DNA of 21,355 bases from JBGSOW01 sp041738875. GTDB taxonomy: Bacteria > Patescibacteriota > Dojkabacteria > CALFHW01. The stretch is from positions 1-21,355 of the forward strand of contig JBGSOW010000039.1 of NCBI GenBank assembly GCA_041738875.1, in the 5' to 3' direction. Positions 6,559 through 13,750 of the stretch are shown piece after piece (the first letter of the stretch is position 1; every line of letters starts with the position of its first letter). The position numbers were made by a program, and so were the translations under genes. The notes beneath the pieces are model-generated. The model worked only from the letters and a program-made list of their open reading frames with translations, was not told the origin of the DNA and searched no databases.

Positions 6559-6586
6559 TTGAATAATTATACGAGCAATGTATAGT
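6559..6586 (+). promoter_or_regulatory. Putative promoter of the FtsA/PilM-like gene
   Basis: TTGAAT (6559-6564) and TATAGT (6581-6586) are separated by 16 bp, a fair sigma-70-type match. The predicted start of transcription is near 6593, only a few bases before the ATG at 6596, so the mRNA may be nearly leaderless. This also argues against the upstream in-frame ATG at 6578. Confidence 0.45.
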
Positions 6587-6595
6587 ATTAATACC

Positions 6596-7882
6596 ATGGG
6601 ATTCAAACTACCTATTTTTGGTAAAAAAAATACTAAGTCGAATGCAAAGAATGACACTTTGTCTACCGGTGGCAATACTCTACACGAAAGATATTCTGGA
6701 CAAATCTTGCTTGGAATTGACGTTGGGACAAGATATATAAAGTCTGTGGTGTTCCAAGTCAGCGAGGAAGGCAAGATTGAAATTATTGGATACGCCCGTG
6801 TTGCTCAGAAATATGGTGCAATGAGGGATGCAATGATAGTAAACCTCAATAGTGTAATTTCAGCTTGTGATCTATGCGTTGGTAAAGCAATTGCCTACGC
6901 AGAAAGGGCATATGGAGAACTACCACTACCTGAAACAGCTATCCTTGGAGTTGCAGGTGAACTGGTTCGAGGGGTGTCAGTTATTGCAGAATACGAACGT
7001 GAGAATCCAGAAATAAAAATTGACGTGGACGAAGTCAGCGAGGTACTAAAACAGGTAAATGAAGATACTTTACAGGGCGCTCTTGAAGAGTTATCTAGCG
7101 AAATTGGTGTTAGTGCAAAACAGATCGAACAGATTGGAAGCTACTTGGACAATGTTCATATAGATCAAACTCTTCTAACAAATCCGATAGGATTCTCGGG
7201 AACAAATATAATTTACCGAGTATTTAATACATATGCTCCTAAGATTCATATTGACGCGCTCTACGAACTGACTAGTGCATTGGGAATTAATAATACAAGA
7301 ATTGTGGTGCAACCGTATGCGGTTGCCAAGTCTTTGCCTGAAGCTCATGACGGGGAGGCAATCATCATAGATATTGGTGGAGGTACAACTGATGTTGCAG
7401 TGATTACGAGGGTTGGGGTAGCTGGTACAAAGATGTTTGCTTTTGGCGGAGATGTTCTAACTAGAAGGATCTCGGAAGAGTTCAATATAGAATTTATGGA
7501 AGCAGAGGATCTGAAACTGGCATATTCAGATGGAGAATTGAAAGGTTCGCAGGAAAAAACTATTCGAAATATTGTGCAGCAAGATATAAATGTCTGGGTT
7601 GAGGGTGTACAAATTTCGCTTGAGGAAATTATTGCTGATGAGGAAGGGGACGTTGAAAAATTACCATCAACAATTTACCTTTGCGGCGGTGGGGCTGCTC
7701 TTCCAGAGGTTCGGGAAGCACTTTTGCAGTACCCTTGGTTGACAAGTCTGCCATTCCATAAATTCCCAAAGGTAGAATATATTTATCCAAATCAATTAAC
7801 AAATACTATAGATCTAACTAGACTTTTAGTAGAAACAGGTGACGTTACTCCTGCGAGTATTGCCAGAATGCTGGTAGAATAA
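6596..7882 (+). CDS. FtsA/PilM-like actin-fold ATPase
   Basis: The protein has the actin/Hsp70 fold motifs of the FtsA-PilM group: phosphate 1 loop LLGIDVGTRYIKSVVF (near 38-53), connect/phosphate 2 IIIDIGGGTTDVAVI (near 256-270) and the adenosine motif LCGGGAALPEV (near 362-372). Such proteins sit on the inner membrane face and recruit division (FtsA) or type IV pilus (PilM) components. The short basic N-terminus MGFKLPIFGKK could be a membrane tether; no C-terminal FtsA-type amphipathic helix is evident. The ATG at 6596 is chosen (428 residues) because a promoter -10 overlaps the codons after the earlier ATG at 6578 and because the N-terminus resembles related proteins. The downstream single-pass membrane protein, 18 bp away, is a likely partner. 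Whether the role is division or pilus assembly cannot be decided from the sequence. Confidence 0.8.
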   Translation: MGFKLPIFGKKNTKSNAKNDTLSTGGNTLHERYSGQILLGIDVGTRYIKSVVFQVSEEGKIEIIGYARVAQKYGAMRDAMIVNLNSVISACDLCVGKAIAYAERAYGELPLPETAILGVAGELVRGVSVIAEYERENPEIKIDVDEVSEVLKQVNEDTLQGALEELSSEIGVSAKQIEQIGSYLDNVHIDQTLLTNPIGFSGTNIIYRVFNTYAPKIHIDALYELTSALGINNTRIVVQPYAVAKSLPEAHDGEAIIIDIGGGTTDVAVITRVGVAGTKMFAFGGDVLTRRISEEFNIEFMEAEDLKLAYSDGELKGSQEKTIRNIVQQDINVWVEGVQISLEEIIADEEGDVEKLPSTIYLCGGGAALPEVREALLQYPWLTSLPFHKFPKVEYIYPNQLTNTIDLTRLLVETGDVTPASIARMLVE

Positions 7883-7900
7883 GTTATCCTGAATTAAACT

Positions 7901-10423
7901 ATGCAAAATAAACACGTAACTAAAATTTTTGCCGAAGGAGACGATGACGTTGTAAAAATTTACGACCGCATTTTGCGTGCCGATACTAGTAAAGTCGTCC
8001 TTGTGGTACCTGCACGTTCTGAATTGACAGTGAGTCTTGTTTCGATGAAATTGTTGTCGAGAATGATATTGAAAACTGAGAAGATTGTAATTATTATCAG
8101 TGAGAATGATCTTGCAGTTAAATTAGCTAGAAAAGCTGATTTGCATCTACTGACAAAAGTGAGTGATATTGCAAAAGATGATTGGGACACTGCAAAAAAC
8201 CTAAAGGAAAAACAACTTGGCATAAAAAATGTGAAAAAAGAGGAACTTATACTGGTCAGGAATATCCAGCCTTCACAAGATGAATTTTTAGAGGAGAAAA
8301 AAGTGGAGCTAGAAGAGATTGAAACCGAAACTGAAATCCAAACCGACGTTCAAATATTTGCCCAAGAAAATGCCCAAACATTTGCAGATTTTCCAACCGA
8401 CTTAGAGATTGATACATCTGTCACTCAATTAGAAATAACGACTGTTGAAGTACCCGATGAAATGGAAATGGCAGAGCAATTATTAGATAGCAAAGAGCAG
8501 GCGGATTTCGGTGCAGCAGACACAGAGGAAGTTAAACCAGAAGAAGAGGATATCAGGATATTTAAACCACTGGAGCCTAAATTAATTGACTTAGGATATT
8601 TCACTTTATTAAGTGGAGGTGACGTCAACGAATCAGCCCTTGGTGCAGTGGTGAAAACAAAAGCACGAGCAAAACAAAGGTTAATCAAGGATAACGAACC
8701 CGGATATTATTCAGAGTTGCAACAGAAAGTAACTGCATCAGAACTAGAAGATCATGGTTCGCATAAAGTTGAAAATAGTAATTCGAATTCCATCAAGAGT
8801 GATGTAACGCCAGAGGAGCCTGTTTCAATATTTAAGTCGCAAGCACTTAGGTTTAAGAATATGGCGAATTCTGCTAAATCCGCAGTCGAAAATAGTATCA
8901 GTAAAGTAAAGCCATCTCGCGAAGTTGTTTCAAGTAACGAATCAAGCGAGCAAGAAAGTCGAACAAAAAATCCTTCAAGGAGGCAAACTCCTAGCCTAGA
9001 TAGCCTTGAGAATAGCAGCGTTGGTAGTGATTCCCAAGCGAAAAAAAGCACCCAAGAACCAGTCAGAGCGCAAAAATTAACTGAAAGAAATTTTTCTAAC
9101 GGTTTTGATATGGATAGTTATAGGCAAAGTGGTGCAAAAACAAGGGCGAATTCGGCTGTACCTGGAAAAAGAACAAGCAGGTTAAAATCTCGGAGTGCAG
9201 GGTCGGTAAAAACATTTGAAGGTGTGGGTTCAACTCTTTCAGGTGTATATTATCTACTTATGGGCAGAATAAACGCTTTACCTATCAGTGAAATACTCGA
9301 GTTTGGCAAACGTCACAGATCACATTTGTTGATTGGATCTGTTGCAAGCGTAATATTGTTTTTCATCTTTTCTTCAGCCATGCTGACAAATGCAGAAGTA
9401 GAGTTAAGCCTCAAACAAGAAACTATTCCAACTTCAGCAAAAATTAAGGCGAATACCGACATTCAAACTTTGGACAGTGCAAATGGTCAAATCCCTCTTA
9501 AACATATTTCAAAATCCATCTCAAGATCTGACACCGGCCCAACTTCAGGCAAAGCAGACAAAGGAGGCAAAGCAACTGGCAATCTAATAATTTTAAATCA
9601 GTCAACAGAGATAGTTGAATTACCTGAAGGTACAGTTGTAAGCGCAGTTGGAAAGAATAATTTGGATTATAAACTCCTCAAAGCTATAACTTTACAACCT
9701 TCATCTTCAGTAACAACCCAGGTTGAGGCACTTGGAAGTGGTGAAAAATATAACACAACCACCACAACGATCTTTAAATTAAAGGATAGTGATTCTAGCA
9801 AAGTATATATGTCGGCGAATTCTTTACTTGGTGGATCAATTGATGAAGTTCAGGTCGTTTCGCAGTCAGATATTGATAGTTTGGCTGCAATTATCATAGA
9901 AAACATTAAAACTACTCTAAAAACCGAACTTCTGGGCCTAGTCTCAGATAAAGAAGAGCTAGTAGGGGAAGTGAAATTTGCAGAACCAGTAGTTCGTTCT
10001 GTGCAAGAAGTGGGAGCAGAAGGCACAACCCTTGACGTTACAGTAGAATTAACGGCATCAATTTACCTCGTTTCGATAGATGACCTTGAAGCTGTGGCTG
10101 CTGAAAGTGCTCGCGGGGAGAATTCTTTTTCTGGGAATGTGAAGCTTGGCAGTGTGAAAGGTATGTCACTTACGGAAGTTGCAATGGATGGATCAACTGC
10201 TGATTTCACTTTAAATACAGAGATAGTTGCTAGTGCTGAGATTACATCTGAGGAAGTTGCAGCAAAGGTGTTAGGTCTTTCTCAAAAAGATGCAGAACAA
10301 GAATTGTCTAAACTTCCGGACGTAAGGACATCTAATTTGAAGGTCGGCCCTGATTATTTGCCGGAATTTATGAGGAATGTACCTACTGACGAAAGTCGCA
10401 TAAAAGTAACAATTAACTACTAA
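7901..10423 (+). CDS. Large single-pass membrane protein with baseplate J-like extracellular domain
   Basis: This 840-residue protein has four regions. Residues about 1-95 are a compact alpha/beta domain (VVLVVPARSEL, KIVIIISEND, LARKADLHLL). Residues about 120-440 are acidic then Ser/Lys/Arg-rich and look disordered. A single membrane helix lies at about 476-494 (LLIGSVASVILFFIFSSAML) after a basic stretch, predicting a cytoplasmic N-terminus. The C-terminal ~345 residues are extracellular and beta-rich, with the pattern KATGNLIILNQSTE, then a threshold-like block ending in GEKYNTTTT, and a terminal LSQKDAEQELSKLPDV segment. That outside region resembles proteins commonly annotated 'baseplate J-like' in CPR genomes; no other phage gene is present, so it is more likely a cell-envelope protein. 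It follows the FtsA/PilM-like gene closely and may tether it to the envelope. Function unknown. Confidence 0.7.
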   Translation: MQNKHVTKIFAEGDDDVVKIYDRILRADTSKVVLVVPARSELTVSLVSMKLLSRMILKTEKIVIIISENDLAVKLARKADLHLLTKVSDIAKDDWDTAKNLKEKQLGIKNVKKEELILVRNIQPSQDEFLEEKKVELEEIETETEIQTDVQIFAQENAQTFADFPTDLEIDTSVTQLEITTVEVPDEMEMAEQLLDSKEQADFGAADTEEVKPEEEDIRIFKPLEPKLIDLGYFTLLSGGDVNESALGAVVKTKARAKQRLIKDNEPGYYSELQQKVTASELEDHGSHKVENSNSNSIKSDVTPEEPVSIFKSQALRFKNMANSAKSAVENSISKVKPSREVVSSNESSEQESRTKNPSRRQTPSLDSLENSSVGSDSQAKKSTQEPVRAQKLTERNFSNGFDMDSYRQSGAKTRANSAVPGKRTSRLKSRSAGSVKTFEGVGSTLSGVYYLLMGRINALPISEILEFGKRHRSHLLIGSVASVILFFIFSSAMLTNAEVELSLKQETIPTSAKIKANTDIQTLDSANGQIPLKHISKSISRSDTGPTSGKADKGGKATGNLIILNQSTEIVELPEGTVVSAVGKNNLDYKLLKAITLQPSSSVTTQVEALGSGEKYNTTTTTIFKLKDSDSSKVYMSANSLLGGSIDEVQVVSQSDIDSLAAIIIENIKTTLKTELLGLVSDKEELVGEVKFAEPVVRSVQEVGAEGTTLDVTVELTASIYLVSIDDLEAVAAESARGENSFSGNVKLGSVKGMSLTEVAMDGSTADFTLNTEIVASAEITSEEVAAKVLGLSQKDAEQELSKLPDVRTSNLKVGPDYLPEFMRNVPTDESRIKVTINY

Positions 10424-10450
10424 TTTGGGAACCCCCGCTAAACAAATTGA

Positions 10451-10480
10451 TTGACAGTTTTCATGTAACTTTGATACTAT
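10451..10480 (+). promoter_or_regulatory. Promoter of the groES-groEL operon
   Basis: A perfect -35 TTGACA (10451-10456) is followed after 18 bp by TACTAT (10475-10480), with TG at 10472-10473 giving an extended -10. This is the best sigma-70-type promoter in the window. The start of transcription is predicted near 10487, at the edge of the CIRCE-like repeat, leaving a leader of about 55 nt before groES. Confidence 0.7.
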
Positions 10481-10488
10481 TATCACAG

Positions 10489-10506
10489 TTAGCACTTGGC
10501 TGCTAA
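10489..10506. promoter_or_regulatory. Shortened CIRCE-like operator upstream of groES
   Basis: TTAGCACTTGGCTGCTAA has perfect 6-bp arms TTAGCA/TGCTAA, identical to the outer arms of CIRCE (TTAGCACTC-N9-GAGTGCTAA), but only 6 bp separate them where canonical CIRCE has 15. It overlaps the predicted transcription start. It suggests an HrcA-like repressor with altered half-site spacing, or a different heat-shock repressor. Confidence 0.55.
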
Positions 10507-10541
10507 TTTTACCAAATATTTAATTTATTATTAACATACAT

Positions 10542-10844
10542 ATGGCTGCAAAGTCTAAATTAACTCCGATAGGAGGAAATATTTTAGTTCAAGCGGTTGA
10601 CGAAGAAACAGTAACATCTTCGGGAATCGTTCTCCCAGATACAGTCAGCAAAGAAAGACCTCAAAAAGGCAAAATTATTGCACTAGGAACAGGCAAATTA
10701 AATGACGATGGCAAAAAGGTTCCTTTCAATGTTGAGGTTGGTCAAATTGTTATTTTCAAGAAATATGGACCCGATGAAGTTGAAGTGGAAGGGCAAGAAT
10801 ACCTGATTATGGAAGAGGGCGATATATTGGCAGTTGTTGGCTAA
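10542..10844 (+). CDS. groES: GroES co-chaperonin
   Basis: GroES is the seven-subunit lid that caps the GroEL folding chamber. The 100 residues contain the family signature LTPIGGNILVQAVDEE near the start, the mobile loop ETVTSSGIVLPDTVSKERP that binds GroEL, the turn KGKIIALGTGK, and the C-terminal KYGPDEVEVEGQEYLIMEEG typical of the Cpn10 fold. Length is normal. It precedes groEL by 68 bp and shares the promoter at 10451-10480. The A/T-rich sequence before the ATG has no SD. Confidence 0.97.
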   Translation: MAAKSKLTPIGGNILVQAVDEETVTSSGIVLPDTVSKERPQKGKIIALGTGKLNDDGKKVPFNVEVGQIVIFKKYGPDEVEVEGQEYLIMEEGDILAVVG

Positions 10845-10912
10845 TCCGATTTATTAATAGCTTAGAAATTAAATTAGATAGGTTAATTAAGATAATTTTT
10901 TAATAAATAAAA

Positions 10913-12544
10913 ATGGCAAAACAAATAATTTACGACGAACAAGCAAGAAAAAAACTAAAAGCTGGCGCAGATAAATTAGCTGACGCAGTTAAAGTGACTA
11001 TGGGGGCTCGAGGCAGAAATGTAGCAATACAGAAGAGTTACGGTTCCCCTGTGATTACAAAAGACGGAGTTACAATTGCAAAAGAGATTGAATTAGACGA
11101 TAACTTGGAGAATATTGGCGCGCAGCTTGTAAAAGATGCTGCTACAAAGACAGTAGATACAGCAGGAGACGGTACTACAACTGCTGTGGTCTTAGCACAG
11201 GCAATTATCGGCGCAGGCCTTAAGAACGTTGCTGCAGGAGCAAACCCTATGGAGATTAGAACTGGAATTGAAAAAGGTGTTGATGCCATAATTACTAAGC
11301 TACATAAAATGGCGAAACCAGTTAAAGGTAAAGATGATATTCAAAAGGTTGCGAGTATTTCTGCAAATGGTGATGAAGAAATTGGGAATACTATTGCTAA
11401 TCTTATGGATAAGGTTGGTAAAGACGGAGTTATCACAGTTGAAGAAGGGCAGACTTTTGGACTTGTTGAAAGATATGTTGAAGGAATGCAATTCGACAAA
11501 GGCTTTGTTTCCCCATATTTTATCAATACTGATGACCAAAAGGCTGTAATTGAGAATCCATTTATCCTTATTACTGACGCAAAAATCTCCGCAGTAAAAG
11601 ACATGCTTCCTGTAATTGAAAAAATCGCAGCTGGAGGCAGCAAAAATATTGTAATTATTGCTGAAGATGTCGAAGGTGAAGCTCTAGCTACATTGATCGT
11701 GAATAAATTGAAAGGAATTCTCAATGTTGTTGCAATCAAAGCACCAGCTTTCGGAGATAGACGCAAAGCAATGCTTCGCGATATCGCAACCCTTACAGGT
11801 GGTAACGTAATTTCTGAAGAGGTTGGTTTAAAGTTAGAAAACGCTGAACTTAGTGACCTTGGAAGAGCTGAAAAAGTTGTTGTAGATAAAGAAAATACAA
11901 CTATCATCAACGGAAACGGAGATAAAGCAACGATTGCAGCTCGCGTTGCTGAAATCAAACAAGAAATCGAAGTAACTTCATCTGAATACGACCGTGAGAA
12001 ATTGCAAGAGAGGCTTGCGAAACTTTCTGGCGGAGTTGCGGTACTTGAGGTTGGAGCTGCTTCTGAAGTTGAATTAAAAGAAAGAAAAGACAGAATTGAA
12101 GATGCACTTGCGGCTACCAGAGCAGCAGTCGAAGAAGGCGTAGTTCCAGGTGGAGGTATTGCATTGATCGACGCTTTGGATTCGTTGGATAAGGTAAGTG
12201 TTTCTGGCGACGAAGAAATTGGTTTGAGGATTCTTCGTGAAGCTTTAGAAGCTCCATTTGCTCAAATTATGTCAAATGCTGGAAAACAAGCTGCTGCATA
12301 CAGACGTGATGTTGGAAAAGGTATGGGCTACGACGTAAGGGGCGATAAACTTGTAGATATGCTTGCAGAAGGAATCTACGATCCGGTTAAGGTTACTAGG
12401 TTGGCATTGGAAAACGCAGCGTCAGTTGCAATGATGCTTATCACAACTGAGGCTGTTGTAGTAGAAGTCAAAGACGACAAAGATGATGCTCACGCAGGCG
12501 CAGGTGCAGGCATGGGCGGAATGGGAATGGGCGGTATGATGTAG
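10913..12544 (+). CDS. groEL: GroEL chaperonin
   Basis: GroEL is the 60-kDa tetradecameric ATP-driven folding chamber. The 543-residue protein is full length. It shows the equatorial nucleotide-binding segments (VTMGARGRNV near 28-37 and AGDGTTTAVVLAQAI with Asp86), the apical substrate-binding domain (about 190-375) and AAVEEGVVPGGGIALI in the returning intermediate/equatorial part. The C-terminus ends in a Gly-Met-rich tail (GAGMGGMGMGGMM), which marks bacterial group I chaperonins. It is the second gene of the groES operon and is followed 7 bp later by a strong hairpin. No SD is seen before the ATG, only an A/T run. Confidence 0.98.
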   Translation: MAKQIIYDEQARKKLKAGADKLADAVKVTMGARGRNVAIQKSYGSPVITKDGVTIAKEIELDDNLENIGAQLVKDAATKTVDTAGDGTTTAVVLAQAIIGAGLKNVAAGANPMEIRTGIEKGVDAIITKLHKMAKPVKGKDDIQKVASISANGDEEIGNTIANLMDKVGKDGVITVEEGQTFGLVERYVEGMQFDKGFVSPYFINTDDQKAVIENPFILITDAKISAVKDMLPVIEKIAAGGSKNIVIIAEDVEGEALATLIVNKLKGILNVVAIKAPAFGDRRKAMLRDIATLTGGNVISEEVGLKLENAELSDLGRAEKVVVDKENTTIINGNGDKATIAARVAEIKQEIEVTSSEYDREKLQERLAKLSGGVAVLEVGAASEVELKERKDRIEDALAATRAAVEEGVVPGGGIALIDALDSLDKVSVSGDEEIGLRILREALEAPFAQIMSNAGKQAAAYRRDVGKGMGYDVRGDKLVDMLAEGIYDPVKVTRLALENAASVAMMLITTEAVVVEVKDDKDDAHAGAGAGMGGMGMGGMM

Positions 12545-12551
12545 TCGGTGA

Positions 12552-12583
12552 ACACCCGTGCGCTAAAATTAGCGCACGGGTGT
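12552..12583 (+). terminator. Strong hairpin after groEL, probable terminator
   Basis: Perfect 15-bp arms ACACCCGTGCGCTAA (12552-12566) and TTAGCGCACGGGTGT (12569-12583) flank a 2-nt centre. It is one of the most stable hairpins in this AT-rich window and is followed by ATAATTTTATAT, a weak U tract. It lies 7 bp after the groEL stop and 10 bp before the next ATG. It may end groESL transcription, limit read-through or protect the 3' end. Confidence 0.75.
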
Positions 12584-12588
12584 ATAAT
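12583..12588 (+). promoter_or_regulatory. Possible -10 element of the nrnA-like gene (leaderless geometry)
   Basis: TATAAT lies 5 bp before the ATG at 12594, so transcription would begin at or next to the start codon. The -35 position falls inside the groEL terminator hairpin and is not a good match, so the promoter could be weak or the gene could depend on read-through. Confidence 0.35.
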
Positions 12589-12593
12589 TTTAT

Positions 12594-13697
12594 ATGGGGA
12601 ATATAAAAACAACTGCCACACTGCTTATTTCATCTGCGCAAAAAATACTAATAACTGCGCACTACAAGCCAGACGCTGATGCAATCGCATCAATGATCTC
12701 TACGCACTATTATTTCACGAAATTATATCCAAAAAAACAAGTTGACGCTGCCATCAGCGCACACAAGAGCAACAACTGGGCGCATATTCCAGGTACTGAG
12801 AATATAATTTGGATAAATGATATTGTGGAAATTGTTGAGAATTATGATTTGATAATTTTCTTGGATGGCTCAACTTACGACAGATTCAGCTACGCCACCG
12901 ACTTTGGGAAAAGAATTGAAGATATTAAAAAAATCTGTTTTGATCACCATAAATCCCAAGTCGATAAATTCGATTATGCCCATATTGATACATCCGCAAC
13001 CGCTGTCTCGCAAATAGTTTATGAGCAATTTTTTGCTAAAAAATATGCATCTGATTTTGAGAAAATTGAGGCGAACAAAAATACTGCAGCAGCCGTGATC
13101 TTTGGCATATTGGGAGATACTGGAGGGCTGACGTTTATTGGCGCGCATAACGCGCGCGTACTAGCTGTTGTGCAGCAAATCCTAGAAAAGTACGACCTCG
13201 ACATACAAAAATTGTCGCTCGACGTACAAAGAATTCCGGAAAGGGTTTATAAGTTGATGCAAAGACTTGTTAATAACTCTGAAAATGTGAAAGTATATCT
13301 CAAAAGTAAGAAAGAAAATCTTAGAGATAAATTTATTGGATTTAGTTATTCGTTTTTGCCTGCCAAAGTGCTGGATAAATATTCTACCGATGAAATACGG
13401 ATGGCGAAGGACACTTTTCAGCAAATGTTTCTGCGCAAAATTGGGAAATATTCGTGGGGTTACATTGTTACACCTTCAACTAAACAAGAATTTTCAGTAT
13501 CTTTCCGCTCAACTCCCGGAATGCCAAACGTAAGGTATTTCGCAGAGATGTTTGATGGTGGCGGCCACGATCTAGCTGCAGCTGCAAAGTACAAGGTGCA
13601 CGGCAGAAGTAGGATGGATTCGAGAGAAGTTTCACTAGAGGTTATAAACGTTATAAAAAAAGAAGCTGCAACCGGTAGGTTGCAGCTTACTTTTTAA
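12594..13697 (+). CDS. nrnA: NrnA-like DHH/DHHA1 phosphoesterase
   Basis: NrnA-type enzymes degrade short RNA oligonucleotides and often dephosphorylate pAp; relatives hydrolyse cyclic dinucleotides. The 367 residues hold the four DHH metal-binding motifs: HYKPDADA with His23, Asp27 and Asp29; FLDGS with Asp91; FDHH with Asp117-His118-His119; and GILGDTGG with Asp175. The C-terminal DHHA1 domain ends in the conserved GGGHDLAAAA near residue 335. No GGDEF, PAS or membrane segment is present, which separates it from GdpP. The last codons form a terminator hairpin. The gene converges on rny, another RNA-degrading enzyme. Choice between oligoribonuclease and cyclic-dinucleotide activity is not possible from the sequence. 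Confidence 0.85.
   Translation: MGNIKTTATLLISSAQKILITAHYKPDADAIASMISTHYYFTKLYPKKQVDAAISAHKSNNWAHIPGTENIIWINDIVEIVENYDLIIFLDGSTYDRFSYATDFGKRIEDIKKICFDHHKSQVDKFDYAHIDTSATAVSQIVYEQFFAKKYASDFEKIEANKNTAAAVIFGILGDTGGLTFIGAHNARVLAVVQQILEKYDLDIQKLSLDVQRIPERVYKLMQRLVNNSENVKVYLKSKKENLRDKFIGFSYSFLPAKVLDKYSTDEIRMAKDTFQQMFLRKIGKYSWGYIVTPSTKQEFSVSFRSTPGMPNVRYFAEMFDGGGHDLAAAAKYKVHGRSRMDSREVSLEVINVIKKEAATGRLQLTF
13663..13688. terminator. Bidirectional terminator inside the 3' end of the nrnA-like gene
   Basis: Perfect 11-bp arms AAGCTGCAACC (13663-13673) and GGTTGCAGCTT (13678-13688) flank a 4-nt loop. On the plus strand ACTTTTTAATTATT follows; on the minus strand CTTTTTTTATAA follows. It can thus end transcription of both the nrnA-like gene and the convergent rny. 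The plus-strand arms encode the final residues of the nrnA-like protein. Confidence 0.8.
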
Positions 13698-13722
13698 TTA
13701 TTCCTAATTATGGTCGCATATA

Positions 13723-13744
13723 AATAACTATAATTATAGTTATT
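13723..13744. repeat. 22-bp perfect palindrome between convergent genes
   Basis: The half-site AATAACTATAA (13723-13733) is followed immediately by its exact reverse complement (13734-13744). It sits between the nrnA-like terminator and the rny stop at 13751. It may form a cruciform or short hairpin, or be a dyad protein-binding site. Confidence 0.6.
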
Positions 13745-13750
13745 CGCCTA

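Noticed and set aside
7901..10423. Prophage or tailocin interpretation of the baseplate J-like protein
   Set aside because: It has a membrane helix, no other tail, capsid or lysis genes are near, and neighbours are housekeeping genes; the phage-like name is only a family label.
11341..11958. 205-codon open frame antisense to groEL
   Set aside because: It mirrors a highly conserved coding region, gives a low-complexity Ser/Ile/Phe-rich translation with no recognisable domain and has no promoter; a shadow frame.
13141..13158. GC-rich inverted repeat GCGCGC-ATAA-CGCGCG inside the nrnA-like gene
   Set aside because: It encodes conserved-looking protein sequence (GAHNARVL) in the DHH domain region; no sign of separate function beyond codon choice.
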